A stretch of DNA of 64,000 bases from Anisodus tanguticus (Eukaryota; Streptophyta; Magnoliopsida; Solanales; Solanaceae): the NCBI GenBank assembly GCA_034509755.1, contig CM067555.1:46768255-46832254 (forward strand), given 5' to 3'. This document shows positions 11,524 to 21,949 of this stretch, piece by piece. Below the pieces are notes generated by a model. The model had not been told where the DNA came from and searched no databases. It worked only from the letters and a program-made list of their open reading frames with translations. The stretch's first letter is position 1. Each line of letters starts with the position of its first letter. The position numbers and the translations under genes are program-made.

Positions 11524-11815
11524 TGAAAGAAATAATCCCTTGATTATTCTCATTAATGAAAGAGTATATATACAATTTACAAATTGCCATAATAGAAAAC
11601 ATATTCTTATTCTACTCCCAAAACCCTATTCTAGTAGTACAAGACTCCTACAACTATGGTAAGTATACAATGTTAATTAAGGTAATATTTACACTACAAT
11701 ATTACAACAATATACACCTAATATTCTGCAAATCCCGTGATGGGCTATTTTTTGGAGGTCCAATATACATAAGTATACACATGTATATCGTGTGTATACT
11801 TATGTATATTTAACA
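11524..11815 (-). repeat. E1 5' LTR
   Basis: 292 bases with TG..CA ends, followed by the target duplication GATAA at 11816-11820. It has the same hairpin-forming inverted repeat (about 11762-11810) as the partner LTR. Confidence 0.93.
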
Positions 11816-12176
11816 GATAATAATTCACATTCCTCTTCCTTAATTATCTCCTCTCTTGAACAATTTTCCACCTTGATGCAAGATTCTTGAGAAACTCATC
11901 ATTGTTCATTTTCAAGGGGTTTTTGGGATTCTTGAAAATTAAAGTTTGGGTGATTTGACTTATTGTTTTGGGATTCGTAGAAAGAGAGGGTGAAGAGCCA
12001 ATTTTTGTAAAATTTGGAGTGTAAAATGCTGGTATTTTTGGTGAGTCAATTTGTGAGACAAGATTGTTATGAATTTTGGACCACATTTTCAAGAAACTTG
12101 TCATGGCAAAAGGGTCTGCTAGAAATAGGCTGCAACTTATCCCAATTGCGTATCCTCCACACTTGAAATTTGTCAC
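11816..12176 (-). pseudogene. BAHD pseudogene exon 2, 5' part
   Basis: Starts at VTNFKCGGYAIG and carries ISCSLFLADPFAM, SFLKMWSKIHNNL and IPAFYTPNF. The frame then changes by one base near 11900, where the reading passes to CIKVENCSREEIIKEEE. Interrupted at the E1 target site GATAA (11816-11820). Confidence 0.85.
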
Positions 12177-14040
12177 CTGATAAGCCAGTAAGAAAATTAA
12201 CATTGAAAAGTTTATCACCAAAGTTTCGTAAAAACTTATCCACACCGGATGTTTACACCCGATTTAACTAAATTAACTATAGTATACAAACCAAGGTAAT
12301 TAGAGTCCTATATTTATTAAATAAAAAAATTAAAAAGATGTAAAATCAACAACGTAAAGTTAAATTTTAGGGTTGCCGTCAGTTCATGTTCCTTTTATTT
12401 CCTCCGTTCTTTTTCTTCTTCTAGCATTATGGCTTATAAACTCTGCGTCATTCTTTCTTCAATTTCTTAACGAAATAGGTATTTCCAAATGACTATTAAT
12501 TTGACCTCAATATTTTATTATTAATCTACGTCTTCATTCAAAACTGAAGAAATTTATGTAAAGTGTAAATTAGCTTATAACCAGAAAAAAGAATACAATG
12601 GCAAGTTTCTTTTTGTTAGTTTTTACCATATAAGTCCCTCTTTTATTACAATTTGTATGACACTACTATTATGGAAGTCACATGCAGATCCAGTGCAAAA
12701 GTTACGAATTCATATTAACGCAATAAATATGATGATAAGTTTATCATTTTGGATCAAATCTTATATATAATAAAAATTACTAACAAATAAATACAATTAA
12801 TATATTTTGAAATCAGTAAATTAAATGAGTTGTGCTAGAATTCCGAACTTGAACCATAATATCATATAGTGGATTAGCCTCTAGAAAGAGTTATAGAAAA
12901 GACATTTATAGTTTGTTTCACCAAAATTTGTAGGAAGTCAAAAGAGTTTTTTATTTTATTTCATAAATATTTTATTTTATTTCATAAATATTTTATTTTA
13001 GAAAGCTGAAGAGTTTGTTGTCCAAGCTTTTAGGAAAAATATGAGTGTTTTTGAGTAGTAGCACAAGTTGAATTTGAGAAACTGAAAAAAGTAGTTTTTT
13101 CCTAGAAGACATTTTGAAATTTTTGTCAAACACAAATTATTGTCTAATATTGGCAAAAGAACTTTTCAAATTGATTATCCAAACACAAAACTACTACTTT
13201 TTAAAGATACTTTTTCAAAAAATATTTTTCAAATTAAATAAATTTTAGAAATTTGGTCAAACAAGTTTAAAAGAAATAATAGTAAACTGCCTTACAAGAA
13301 TTTTGTTACATATTATCTAAAGAGTTTAACTTCTACATATTCAGCGTATAAAAGAATTTGAAAATTATCAGGTTATTAAGTGATTATTATAGGTAATAGG
13401 TCATAAAAAATAAAATTAGCAACTCAAAATTTAAGATAAATTACTTGCTATAACATGTCAAAATACACCACGAGTGTGTTTAGTATGGAGAAAAATAATC
13501 TCTGAAAAAAATATTTTTCTAGAAAAACAAATTTCTTAAAAATAAGAAAAAATGACTTCTCAGGTGAGAGTAGGGAAAACAAATTTCATAAATGATATTC
13601 CAAACTCATTGTCTCCTCCGATTCCCACCCTTGACCACCCCACCTCACACAATTCTCGACGCCCGATTCACCACCCCACCTCCCACCCCTACTTCCATAG
13701 TATTTTCTTTCCTTGATTATATACAAGAGCAAGCCCCAGTGGTTGCTGTGTGTTAAGAATAACCTAGTAACTTCGGTTTAATTTTATATTTGTGTTAAAG
13801 ATTCATTTAATATGTATAAATAATTTATTCAGAACTTAGTAAGCAAAACAAATTATGGTAGAACCCATAAACTACAAATTCTAACTCCATCTTTGATTAT
13901 AAGACAATATTTATTTGCTTACTTAACAAATATTAAAAAATAAATAAGAAAATCACATATTTTTTAAGAAACGTTTTCCTTCGTATTAGTACAAAAATCA
14001 TGAACCAGAAACTTATCACATACATGGAAAAGAGTCTTAC
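12177..14040 (-). other. Intron of the BAHD pseudogene
   Basis: Bounded by GTAAG (minus strand, from 14040) and TATCAG (to 12177), joining phase-0 codons YVQ and VTN. It is AT-rich and holds a MITE-like repeat at 13470-13740. No gene is seen in it. Confidence 0.75.
13470..13740 (+). repeat. MITE-like repeat, C-rich-core family, copy 2
   Basis: GTGTGTTTAGTATGG at its left, ATTTTTCTAGAAAA, then a CTCATTGTCTCCTCC box and a CACCCC-rich stretch with CCTTGACCACCCCACC. The same layout as copies at 3886-4160 (inverted) and 43500-43890. It lies in the BAHD intron. Confidence 0.5.
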
Positions 14041-14511
14041 CTGGACATAGAAAAGGGGAGAAAAATGAGGACTTGTTTCATGAATATCCTCCCAAAAAAC
14101 AAGTTCATTTTCTACATTTTCCTTCTTCTTGAGATCAATAAAATCATCCATATTCATTGGGTAATTAGCTTCAAGCATTCTAACACCAGAATCATTTGAA
14201 ACCAATTAAAAATTATTATCCTCTAATTTTCTTAATCTTCCGGCAAATATTGGACTTTCAACTATTGCACTTCCCAATGACTCCTTAAACCAACCGGCAA
14301 CTATCCATCCTGAATCCGTCTCTGATGCCTTGTTGTAGTACAAAACCATGTGAAATTGCCTTTCCAAATCACCCTAGGGGAGATTTTTGGATAGCGAGAT
14401 TCGCCTCGATAACCGTGGATCGGTTATCTTCATTGGTATCACAGTTTGGATTGCTTCAACTTGCAACTTGGGAGAAAAAATTGGAGCTCCATTTCCATTG
14501 CAAGTTGCCAT
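14041..14511 (-). pseudogene. BAHD pseudogene exon 1
   Basis: N-terminal half of the acyltransferase. The start is the Met of MATCNGNG at 14509-14511, because homologues begin close to this kind of sequence and the frame upstream has no similarity. Recognisable blocks: VEAIQTVIPMKITDPR, then after a nonsense codon GDLERQF, YYNKASETDSGWIVAGW, SLGSAIVESPIFAGRL, and after a second nonsense codon LVSNDSGVRMLEANY and LVFWEDI. The donor site is CAG|GTAAGA. Confidence 0.85.
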
Positions 14512-14583
14512 TTTCAAAATACTCAAGATATCACTACTAGTTGTGTAACATGAACTAGGCTTTAGTTGAGTAGAGATGTACAA

Positions 14584-15289
14584 GTGTGTGTGGTGCCAGC
14601 TAGGGAAGCCTATGGAAGTGGAACTAAATGATTAGTCTAGGCTTTTTCTTTAGTAAGCGCGTTGATGCAGTATGCGCTTATACAGCTCTTTCGTGCGACT
14701 TCAGCTGATATAATATTTATTGATACTCACGATTTTAGCTAATTCAGGCATCCATCGTAACTATATACGCAGGTACCCGTGATTTCAGCTCATCAAACTC
14801 TAATCTATAGCTATTGTATGCATAACTATAGCTGTGTTTTGTTATTAAGCTCTAAATTATAGCTAATTATGAAATTTTCTCTTCTTTCTACTTCTTGAAC
14901 TACACCCAATTTTCCCAGCAAACAATGAAGTGAAAATCAATTTCCAATCATTTTCTTGATCCACTTCTAGGTGATTCCGTTTTTTTTAGTTTCTTGCTTA
15001 AAATTAAGATTAATCAACATCCCCAACTAATCCTTCTACCTTTATAACCACACCCAACTTTTCCAGCAACCAAACAGAGTGAAAAATCTATCTCTAATTT
15101 TCTTGGTGCAAAGACATGATCTGTTTTGGGTAAATAAGAAGATTAAACAAGAAAGAAGAAGAATCCTGAGTAATTTAGTTTCACTAGAAGAGAAACGGTA
15201 TCAAATTTTTGCACGGATTGCTCTTCAAACACATTGGTTTTTATTTTTTGTTCCTCATATATGTGTTCTTTAAGTTTGTCACTTATTTA
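14584..15289. other. Upstream flank of the BAHD pseudogene, no gene
   Basis: Non-coding. No clear TATA box is placed for the BAHD start. A 64-codon open stretch at 15079-15273 has no family likeness. Confidence 0.5.
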
Positions 15290-15642
15290 ATGCAAATACA
15301 TATATGCTTTTCGCTCGGCGTAAGTTCTGTAACATTTTTATTTTTGAAAATTGAACTTTTGTCTCACTCTCATGCGGCATAAGATGTGTAGTATTTTTCA
15401 GATTATGTGAGTGTTGAAAGTTATGTCTTTTCCGGCATAACCTGTGTGGATGTGATGTTATATATGTCGAAGTTAAACGCTAATTATGTCAATTGAAATC
15501 TAAACTTATGTTTTTTCTAATTATGTTAAACGTTGAAAGTTTTGTCTTGTCCGACATAACTTGTGAGATGTTATGATACATATGGCGAAACTAAATGCTA
15601 ACTATGCCGACCGAAATTTAGTTATGCCGTATCAAAAATAAT
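15290..15642. repeat. Degenerate repeat rich in GGCATAA-like units
   Basis: Several diverged repeats of a unit containing CGGCATAA or ATGCCG, about every 50-100 bases and in both orientations, next to the left end of E2. It carries no ORF. It resembles in style the core of the fold-back elements at 35 and 42 kb, but the link is unproven. Confidence 0.4.
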
Positions 15643-16518
15643 GCTACTGAAAGTAAAAACAAGAGATGAAACAAATCAAATGCCAATTCTGTTTCCGAAT
15701 GTCAGTAATTATGTCATCCGACACCAGTAACAACACTTTAGCAAAACAAAAACTTTAAAGAGTAAATGCTGCGGAATTTAAAAAACACAAAGGTTTAAAA
15801 TTTTCATAAGTTATAATATACATAACTTATGATGGTCAATGACCACATGTATTGTATATATGTTATATACAAAATTATAAATTCTTTTCTTTACAGATTT
15901 ACAATATAAAACGGAAAGAAATTAAAAGTTGAAGTCGCAGATGACTTCTGCCTGAAAAATCTAACTAAGTAGACATAGACAACCTTTCATTACAATCGCT
16001 CCATACAAAACTAATCTAGAATCTAAACAACAATTGTAATGTTCGACATAATGTTGTCAACACACTCAGGCAACACTGGTGATCCAGATTTCTGAGATGA
16101 AATTCTGAGAGCTCTCTTGGTATTTTTACTTTCTGGTTCTGGATATTGATTCACTGTAGTAGCCTCTCTATTTATAGTAGAGAGTTCCCTTGAAAGGCTT
16201 ATCGATTGGTTGTGTAAGTTGAGGAAAAGATGGACAGCTTGTGGTAGATGATTAAGGAGTGAAAATCTCAACAACTTTGACTTGTTCCTTACTCGACTTC
16301 TTCCCCAAGATTTGACTCTTTCTCCCACGTTTTACACAGCTCCAATTCACCACGCCTAAGTCATTTTTTTAACTCACAGTAAAATATTACTGTTTAACGC
16401 GAAGTGAGGCAAAACTATTTTTTTTGAAGATGTTGGTCCGAATGTTATGACATTTGTCCCAACATTTTTATGCATTCAAATTAGTACTTCAGAAGATACA
16501 TCAAACACAACATTAACA
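15643..16518 (-). repeat. E2 3' LTR
   Basis: Matches 23863-24755 with scattered differences and ends in CATTAACA. Near 16493 the partner carries about 15 more bases than this copy. The first bases of the partner (TGAAAGGTGTC) are not found at this end, so it is slightly truncated or altered. Confidence 0.88.
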
Positions 16519-16534
16519 ATCTCCCCATTTTTGC
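16519..16534 (-). promoter_or_regulatory. E2 polypurine tract
   Basis: Minus strand AAAAATGGGGAGAT directly before the 3' LTR that begins TGTTAATG. Confidence 0.7.
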
Positions 16535-17174
16535 CTTTCTTCACAAAACACATTACCAAATGTACAGACGACTTAGTGCATTGTCACAAATGTTGTCCAA
16601 CACTATGATTACTGACAAGTTCCTCCTTAACCTGTGATGGCATACAAGCAAAACTTGTGTATACCAAGTCATAGGATTAGAAAATTATGTGTGCACATAT
16701 ATATACACATATCATCCAATATACACAACACAAAAAGAAAGAATCCATTGTTACAATAAACCATTATCAAACATAAACATCCACAACAACCATTAACCAA
16801 AGCAAAAAAAATCATAATTCAAATAATCATAAACCAAACATTAAAAGCTCATGGTGCAACGCATCAGCCCGCTTCTTCCTGGCTCATTATGCAGCTGCAG
16901 CTTCCAACAGCTTTCTACTTTTGCATAACAGCTTCAGCTTCAGCTTCAGCCCTCAGCCTTAGCATGTTCAGCAACACCTTACACGTGAAGTAACATCTAA
17001 CACTTTTTTAGGTCTAATTACTCTATTCTTGTACCAGTCTCATTTATCGTATTTAGCTTTGGAATAGAATTTTTCTGAGAAACCAGATACCTCAATGTCT
17101 GAATCAAACATGGCCGAACTCTTGGATTTGGTATTGCTGGAGGATGTTATTGTATGTGCCTCTGCATATGTTGG

Positions 17175-17838
17175 CTAAAATGTTGTGTGAGATGTTGTAG
17201 CATCAGTGGCAACATTTGGATCAGCACTTGATTTGACATAAATGGGAATTCCCTTTGGAAAGAATTGCTTCAATGGAGTTTCATCAGGAATTTCTTCATC
17301 TTCTTGAGACACATTTTGTGGTACCGAAGCAGTTGGTTCTTCTTCATTCTCTTCAGTTGAGAGCACAAAGTCTATGTCATCACCGTCACTACTCGAGCAA
17401 GTAGGAATAAATGTATCAAATCTGGACCTTTTGTTGCTCGGCTCTTCACGAATTGTTCTCTCAAACATTCTACTCGATCGACGAGTAGGGAAGGTAGATG
17501 AACTTGGTCTTTTACCCAATGCTGAAATATCAAATGTTTCATCAACATCTATTGGATTGTTGACATCACCTGATTAGCTAATGTCTAAAGGTTCATCTAA
17601 ACTTTTAAATACTATAGCTTTGGACAATTCCTCTGTGGATGGTGAAGAAGAGAACCGTCATGGTTGTTGCGGTTCATTTTGCTCAGATGATTCAGTATTC
17701 ATTGGAGGGCTTGTACTCATTGGGGTGTTGGTTGGAGTATTGGCTGACATTGGTGTTGACATTGGAGAGGTCTTCATTGGTGAATATTGTGGAGAGAGTT
17801 TTGGGAATTTAGGATTTGAGATTGAGGATGGAGTTTGA
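17175..17838 (-). pseudogene. E2 extra reading frame downstream of pol (env-like position)
   Basis: Two open pieces in the place where SIRE-type elements carry a third ORF. The N-terminal piece (17838 to about 17670) is rich in Pro, Ser, Thr and Met with repeated PMST and TPTNTP units. The second (17519-17175) starts MGKRPSSSTFPTRRSSR, is basic, then acidic (SSDGDDIDFVLSTEENEEEP), then DETPLKQFFPKGIPIY. A stop near 17660 and another near 17580 split them. I see no membrane segment in what survives, so an envelope role is not shown; position alone suggests the SIRE ORF. Confidence 0.55.
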
Positions 17839-18737
17839 TTGGTGAGTCTATTAGGTAAGCGAATGTATACCCGATGTGATTTTTTTTTTTTTTTTTAAAT
17901 TTTTATGGGAAAATTAAAAAATGATAAAATGATAGCAAATGAGAGGAATATTTATATACATGACTAGCCTTTCTTAGCAACAAAAATCCCTTAGCTTTAG
18001 GTGTTTCATTTTTACACAATGACTTACACCTAAAATATTGGAATAAAACAAATAAACATCACGATAAGGATAAACTTTAATCTCATCATTTTAGCTTTTG
18101 AAAGTCATGTGTACAAGGCATATAACAGGGAGTAGGTTATGATATTCCAACGATCAGATAAGCACAACATCCTAACACATATCACATTCTGAAAATGTCA
18201 ACAACAATGTTGGCAACATTTTGGACGACACAAGTATTTTGATCCCATAAGAACTTTTCGTTTTGGCAACAAATCAAGACATGTTTTATATGTATTTTAT
18301 GAGTTTGACCACTGGACCAATGTAACATTTTTCCATCGTGTCCTTGATCTAATCATATAACACATACAAAGAATTTTCCATGTCAACAATAAGAATACTT
18401 ATTTGGTATTCTCAAAATTCTTTTGAAGCACTCGATACTCCTATAGAATAGGAACGATATCTTTTCAAGGGTTTTGCCCATTTTACAGAGTTGCCAAATA
18501 TTTGTATAGGTGTTGTCTTATTTTGATACTCCATTTTTATGATATATATGTATTTATATATCATCGCAGAGAACGGTATCACGTTGGAATCACATTCTTA
18601 TTGAAGGATCATGCTTGTGTGACCAAAAGTTATGCACTATACAAGAATAATAATCAGTTAGTGATATAACATAGGTAAAATGTCAGCCAAAATGTTAGAC
18701 AACGTTTCAGCCGACATTCACCAAAAATGCCTTCTTT

Positions 18738-19340
18738 TTAGAGATTACAAACACCAAGATATTTCTTCAAACTAGAATATCTCTTATGGTCCAAACCTTT
18801 TATAAAAATATCAGCTAGTTGATGGAGAGTGTCAATATGTTCAATTTTAACTAGTTGTTTTTCAACTAAATCTCTTAAAAAGTGATGTCTAATATCAATA
18901 TGTTTTGTACGTGAGTGCTGAACTGGGTTTTTAGAAATATTTATAACACTTAAATTATCACAATACAAAATCAAAATGTGCTTAGAAAATCCATAGTCGT
19001 CTAACATGTGTCTTAGCCATATTAATTGAGAGCAACAACTTCCAGCTGCTACATATTCAGATTCAGTAGTTGAAAGTGAGACACATTATTGTTTACGACT
19101 ATACCATGAAATAAGATTATTGCCAAGATAAAAACATCCTCCACTTATATTTTTTCTATCATCCACATCTTCAGTCCAATCCGAGTCACTAAATCTTATT
19201 AAGTTAGGCTTAGTGTCTTTGGAATACCATATTCCCAACTCACATGTGCCAGCAACATATCGAATAATACGTTTCACAGCATTTAAGTGGGATATTTTGG
19301 GCCAGTCTTGAAAACGTGTATAAACACAAACACTAAACAT
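18738..19340 (-). pseudogene. E2 RNase H
   Basis: Minus strand: YVAGTCELGIWYSKDTKPN, SDSDWTEDVDDRKNISGG, FYLGNNLISWYSRKQ, then after a break ILYCDNLSVINISKN, HSRTKHIDIRHHFLRDLVE and HQLADIFIKGL. The STAEAEY block between them is partly lost near 19050-19085. The style is that of SIRE elements. It ends at YLGVCNL and a stop, 2.2 kb before the LTR. Confidence 0.87.
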
Positions 19341-19379
19341 AATATCTGGGGAACTAGCAGTAAGATAAAAAAAGGCTAC

Positions 19380-20331
19380 CTATCATAGATCGATATAATG
19401 TTGGGTCGATGTTTTCACCAACATTATCCATACATACCTTCTATGATGAACCCATTGGTGTCTTCATTTGTTTAGCGCTCTCCAATCCAAATCTCTTAAC
19501 TAGATTCTTGGTATATTTACTCTCTGAGATGAAAATTCCATCATCACTTTTCTTTATCTGCAAGCCTAAGAAAAAATATTAATACCCCAATCATGCTCAT
19601 TCCATATGTTGATGACATAGCTTCAACAAATGAATTTAGGTACGACTGTGAGGTCGACCCAAAAACTATGTCATCTATGTAGATTTGAGCAATTATAATA
19701 TCAACATCGTGTCGTTTAATAAATAAAGTACGATCATCTTCGTCACAGTTAAAACCAAATTCAAGAAGAAAGTTAGTTAAACAACCATACCATGCACGAG
19801 GGCTTGTTTTAGCCCATACAAAGCCTTTTTGAGCTTGTACACATAGTGTGGATGGTAAGGATCTTCAAATCCTTTTGGTTGTTCAACATAGACTTCCTTA
19901 TCTAGATAACCATTTAAGAATGCACCTTTCACATCCATTTGGTGTAAAATAATTTTCAGACAACAAGCAATAACAAGTAAAAGTCTAATTGACTCAATTC
20001 TAGCCACAAGTGCGAAGGTTTCGTCATAATCGATTCCTTCAACTTGAGTATAGCCTTGTGCAACTAGATGATATTTGTTTCTAACAACTGTTCTCAATTC
20101 GTCTGATTTATTTTTAAAAATCCACTTAGTTCCAATTACATTTGTATTATTTGGACGTGGAACTAAGTCCCAGACTTCATTTTGAGAGAATTGTTCAAGA
20201 TATTCTTGCATTGCTTGAATCCAAAGATTATCTTTGAGTGCTTCTAAAATATTTTTTGGTTCTAAATTAGATATAAAACAAGAAAGACTAACCTCTTGGT
20301 ATATGGTATACATACACACATACCTTACCAT
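19380..20331 (-). pseudogene. E2 reverse transcriptase
   Basis: WIQAMQEYLEQFSQNEVWDL, IGTKWIFKNKSDE, HLVAQGYTQVEGIDYDETF, HQMDVKGAFLNGYLDKEVY and YKLKKALYGLKQA are the copia RT blocks up to about 19777. After a frame change the catalytic box reads YIDD at about 19670-19681. Later parts are fragmentary. The usual FAPVAR reads FALVAR. Confidence 0.88.
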
Positions 20332-20373
20332 TTCTCTATAGTTGAGTGGTTCTTTGCCTCTTGTTTTAATTCC

Positions 20374-21860
20374 TTAAAAAACTCCCCCTATCACTTGGCT
20401 CGTTGGATGATTCTTCCTAATCCTTGATGAGGGGTCCCTACGAACTTGGTCTAGCAATTCAACACTTGACTCCCCATCTGTGGCCTCTGTGGTCTCTATT
20501 ACTATTTCAGATGTTGCTTCAGGTGTGACAACATTTGTGGCAACATCTGATTCTTCTACAATTTGTGGACTTTCCACTGTATCTATAATGTTATTTTCAA
20601 TAGTTTTTCCTGAAACATCAGAAAGATCATCAAAGATAGCATTTAGAGACTCTTGTACAGTTCTGGATCTCATATTGTATACTCGATAAGCATGACTATT
20701 TTGTGAATAACCAACAAAAATTCCTTTGTCACTCTTAGAGTAAAATTTTGCCAAATAATCCATGTCATTTAAAATATAACAAATACACCCAAATATATGA
20801 AAGTAACACAAGTTTGGTTTCTTTCCATTTATAATCTCATAGGGTGTCATCTTTGTTCCTAGCCTTAGATAGACTCTATTAGCTATGTGATTAGCAGTAT
20901 TCAAGGCTTCTGTCCATAAACGTTTTGACAAATGTTTAGAACTAAGCATTACTCTAGCCATTTCTTGCAATGTTCTATTCTTCCATTCTGCAACCCCATT
21001 CTGTTGCGGAGTTTTGGGCAAAAAACTCATGGAAAATTCCCTTTTTCTCACAAAAGTTTGTGAATGAGCTATTTTCAAATTCTTTTCCATGGTCGGATCT
21101 AATCCGAAATAGAAGAATAGAATAAATTTCTAATTCTAGAGTGCAAGATTTTAAACATATCAAACGTTTGTGATTTTTCTTTCAAAAAATATATCCAAGA
21201 TTATCTAGAAAAATCATCTACTATCACAAAGGAATACCTCATGCTTCCTAGACTGTCTACTTCAATAGGACCATTAAATTCATATTTAGTAATTGAAAAC
21301 AGTGAGACGTACCTTAATGCTGACCATTATGTTGGACAACATTATGAGAGACACGAGTTTGCTTACCATTTAAACAATCTTCATAGACAGTTTTAGCTTT
21401 GTAGCTAAGTTTAGGTATGCCTCTAACAGCTTCATATGAGACCAATTTTTCTAATTGCGGTAGTTGACATGCCCCAACTTATAATGCCATAATGTTGTGT
21501 CATCGATCTTAGCACTATTGCATGTTTCTTGTCTTACAACAAGATAGCAATTGTTACCTGTTCTTGTACCTATCATGACACATATTAGCTTCATTCATAA
21601 CTTTACAAGCATTCTTATTAAATTTTACCTCAAGGTCGTCATCACACAGTTGACTAATACTAATCAAATTAGCCATTAAACTTTCAACGTGTAAGACATT
21701 CCTTAAGGCTGGAAAACCAAGAACATCCAAGATCTCTTTTCTAATTATTTTGTTTTTACTTCCACCTCCATAAGTCACGTTTCCTCCATTGAATGACTCA
21801 TAGTTCCTTAGAAATCCTTTTATACCTATCATGTGGCGAGAACATCCACTATCAAAATTC
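20374..21860 (-). pseudogene. E2 protease, pre-integrase and integrase
   Basis: The protease box DSGCSRHMIG at about 21830-21860 has Ser in place of the Thr of the usual DTG; DSG is common in this lineage. GSKNKIIRKEILDVLGFPAL and NLISISQLCDDDLEV follow. The integrase has RSDHGKEFEN (about 21100), PQQNGVAEWKNRTLQEMARVM, WTEALNTANHIANRV and the C-terminal GIFVGYSQNSHAYRVYN. The pre-integrase zinc finger and first catalytic Asp (about 21550-21200) are badly worn. Confidence 0.87.
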
Positions 21861-21949
21861 CAAGAACCTGAAATGTTGGTTCTTAATGCAGTTATACAGA
21901 CATTACAAGTTAAATCTATTTAGGAACCCAAACTCTCTTAATTTTTTTT

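Larger units (their letters stand above)
6666..11815 (-). mobile_element. E1: full-length Ty1/copia retrotransposon
   Basis: A 5.15-kb LTR retrotransposon in minus orientation. The LTRs are 11524-11815 (5') and 6666-6983 (3'), each bounded by TG and CA. The target duplication is GATAA (6661-6665, 11816-11820). The primer-binding site complementary to initiator tRNA-Met and the polypurine tract abut the LTRs. Coding order is gag, protease, integrase, RT, RNase H, which is copia order. The RNase H style (SRSSAEAEYRG, HQRTKHIEMDIHF) resembles the Ale/Retrofit group. Several stops and frame changes break the polyprotein. It sits inside exon 2 of the BAHD gene. Confidence 0.95.
6477..14511 (-). 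pseudogene. BAHD-family acyltransferase pseudogene, split by copia element E1
   Basis: Plant BAHD enzymes move acyl groups from CoA thioesters to alcohols or amines in the cytosol. Exon 1 is 14511-14041 (start MATCNGNGAPIF; ends SPLFYVQ before a GTAAG donor), then a 1.86-kb intron (14040-12177), then exon 2 from 12176 (VTNFKCGGYAIG) to the E1 insertion at 11816, resuming at 6660 and ending at the stop at 6477-6479. Visible damage: a stop after SLSKNLP, a stop after LEDNNF, a one-base frame change near 11900 between KMNNDE and CIKVENC, and the E1 insertion. Joined, exon 2 runs on smoothly from ECELLS to IILENWDNLG. Where an active BAHD has HxxxD this reads LFLAD within GISCSLFLAD, the spacing of the CER2-like clade. 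About 335 codons remain, shorter than the usual 430-450. Family call firm; clade call tentative. Confidence 0.85.

Noticed and set aside
11844..12245. Minus-strand ORF start MWISFYETLV taken as the true gene start
   Set aside because: The part before VTNFKCGG is intron sequence; the TATCAG acceptor at 12177 joins to exon 1, whose end fits the family.
16023..16328. 101-codon minus-strand ORF in the E2 LTR, also at 24244-24495
   Set aside because: Present in both LTRs with different lengths; chance open frame in LTR DNA with no family likeness.
17581..17838. Plus-strand ORF with Gly/Val/Ile repeats, membrane-like
   Set aside because: It is the antisense of the Pro/Thr/Met-rich start of the E2 extra ORF; the apparent hydrophobic repeats come from reading that repeat backwards.
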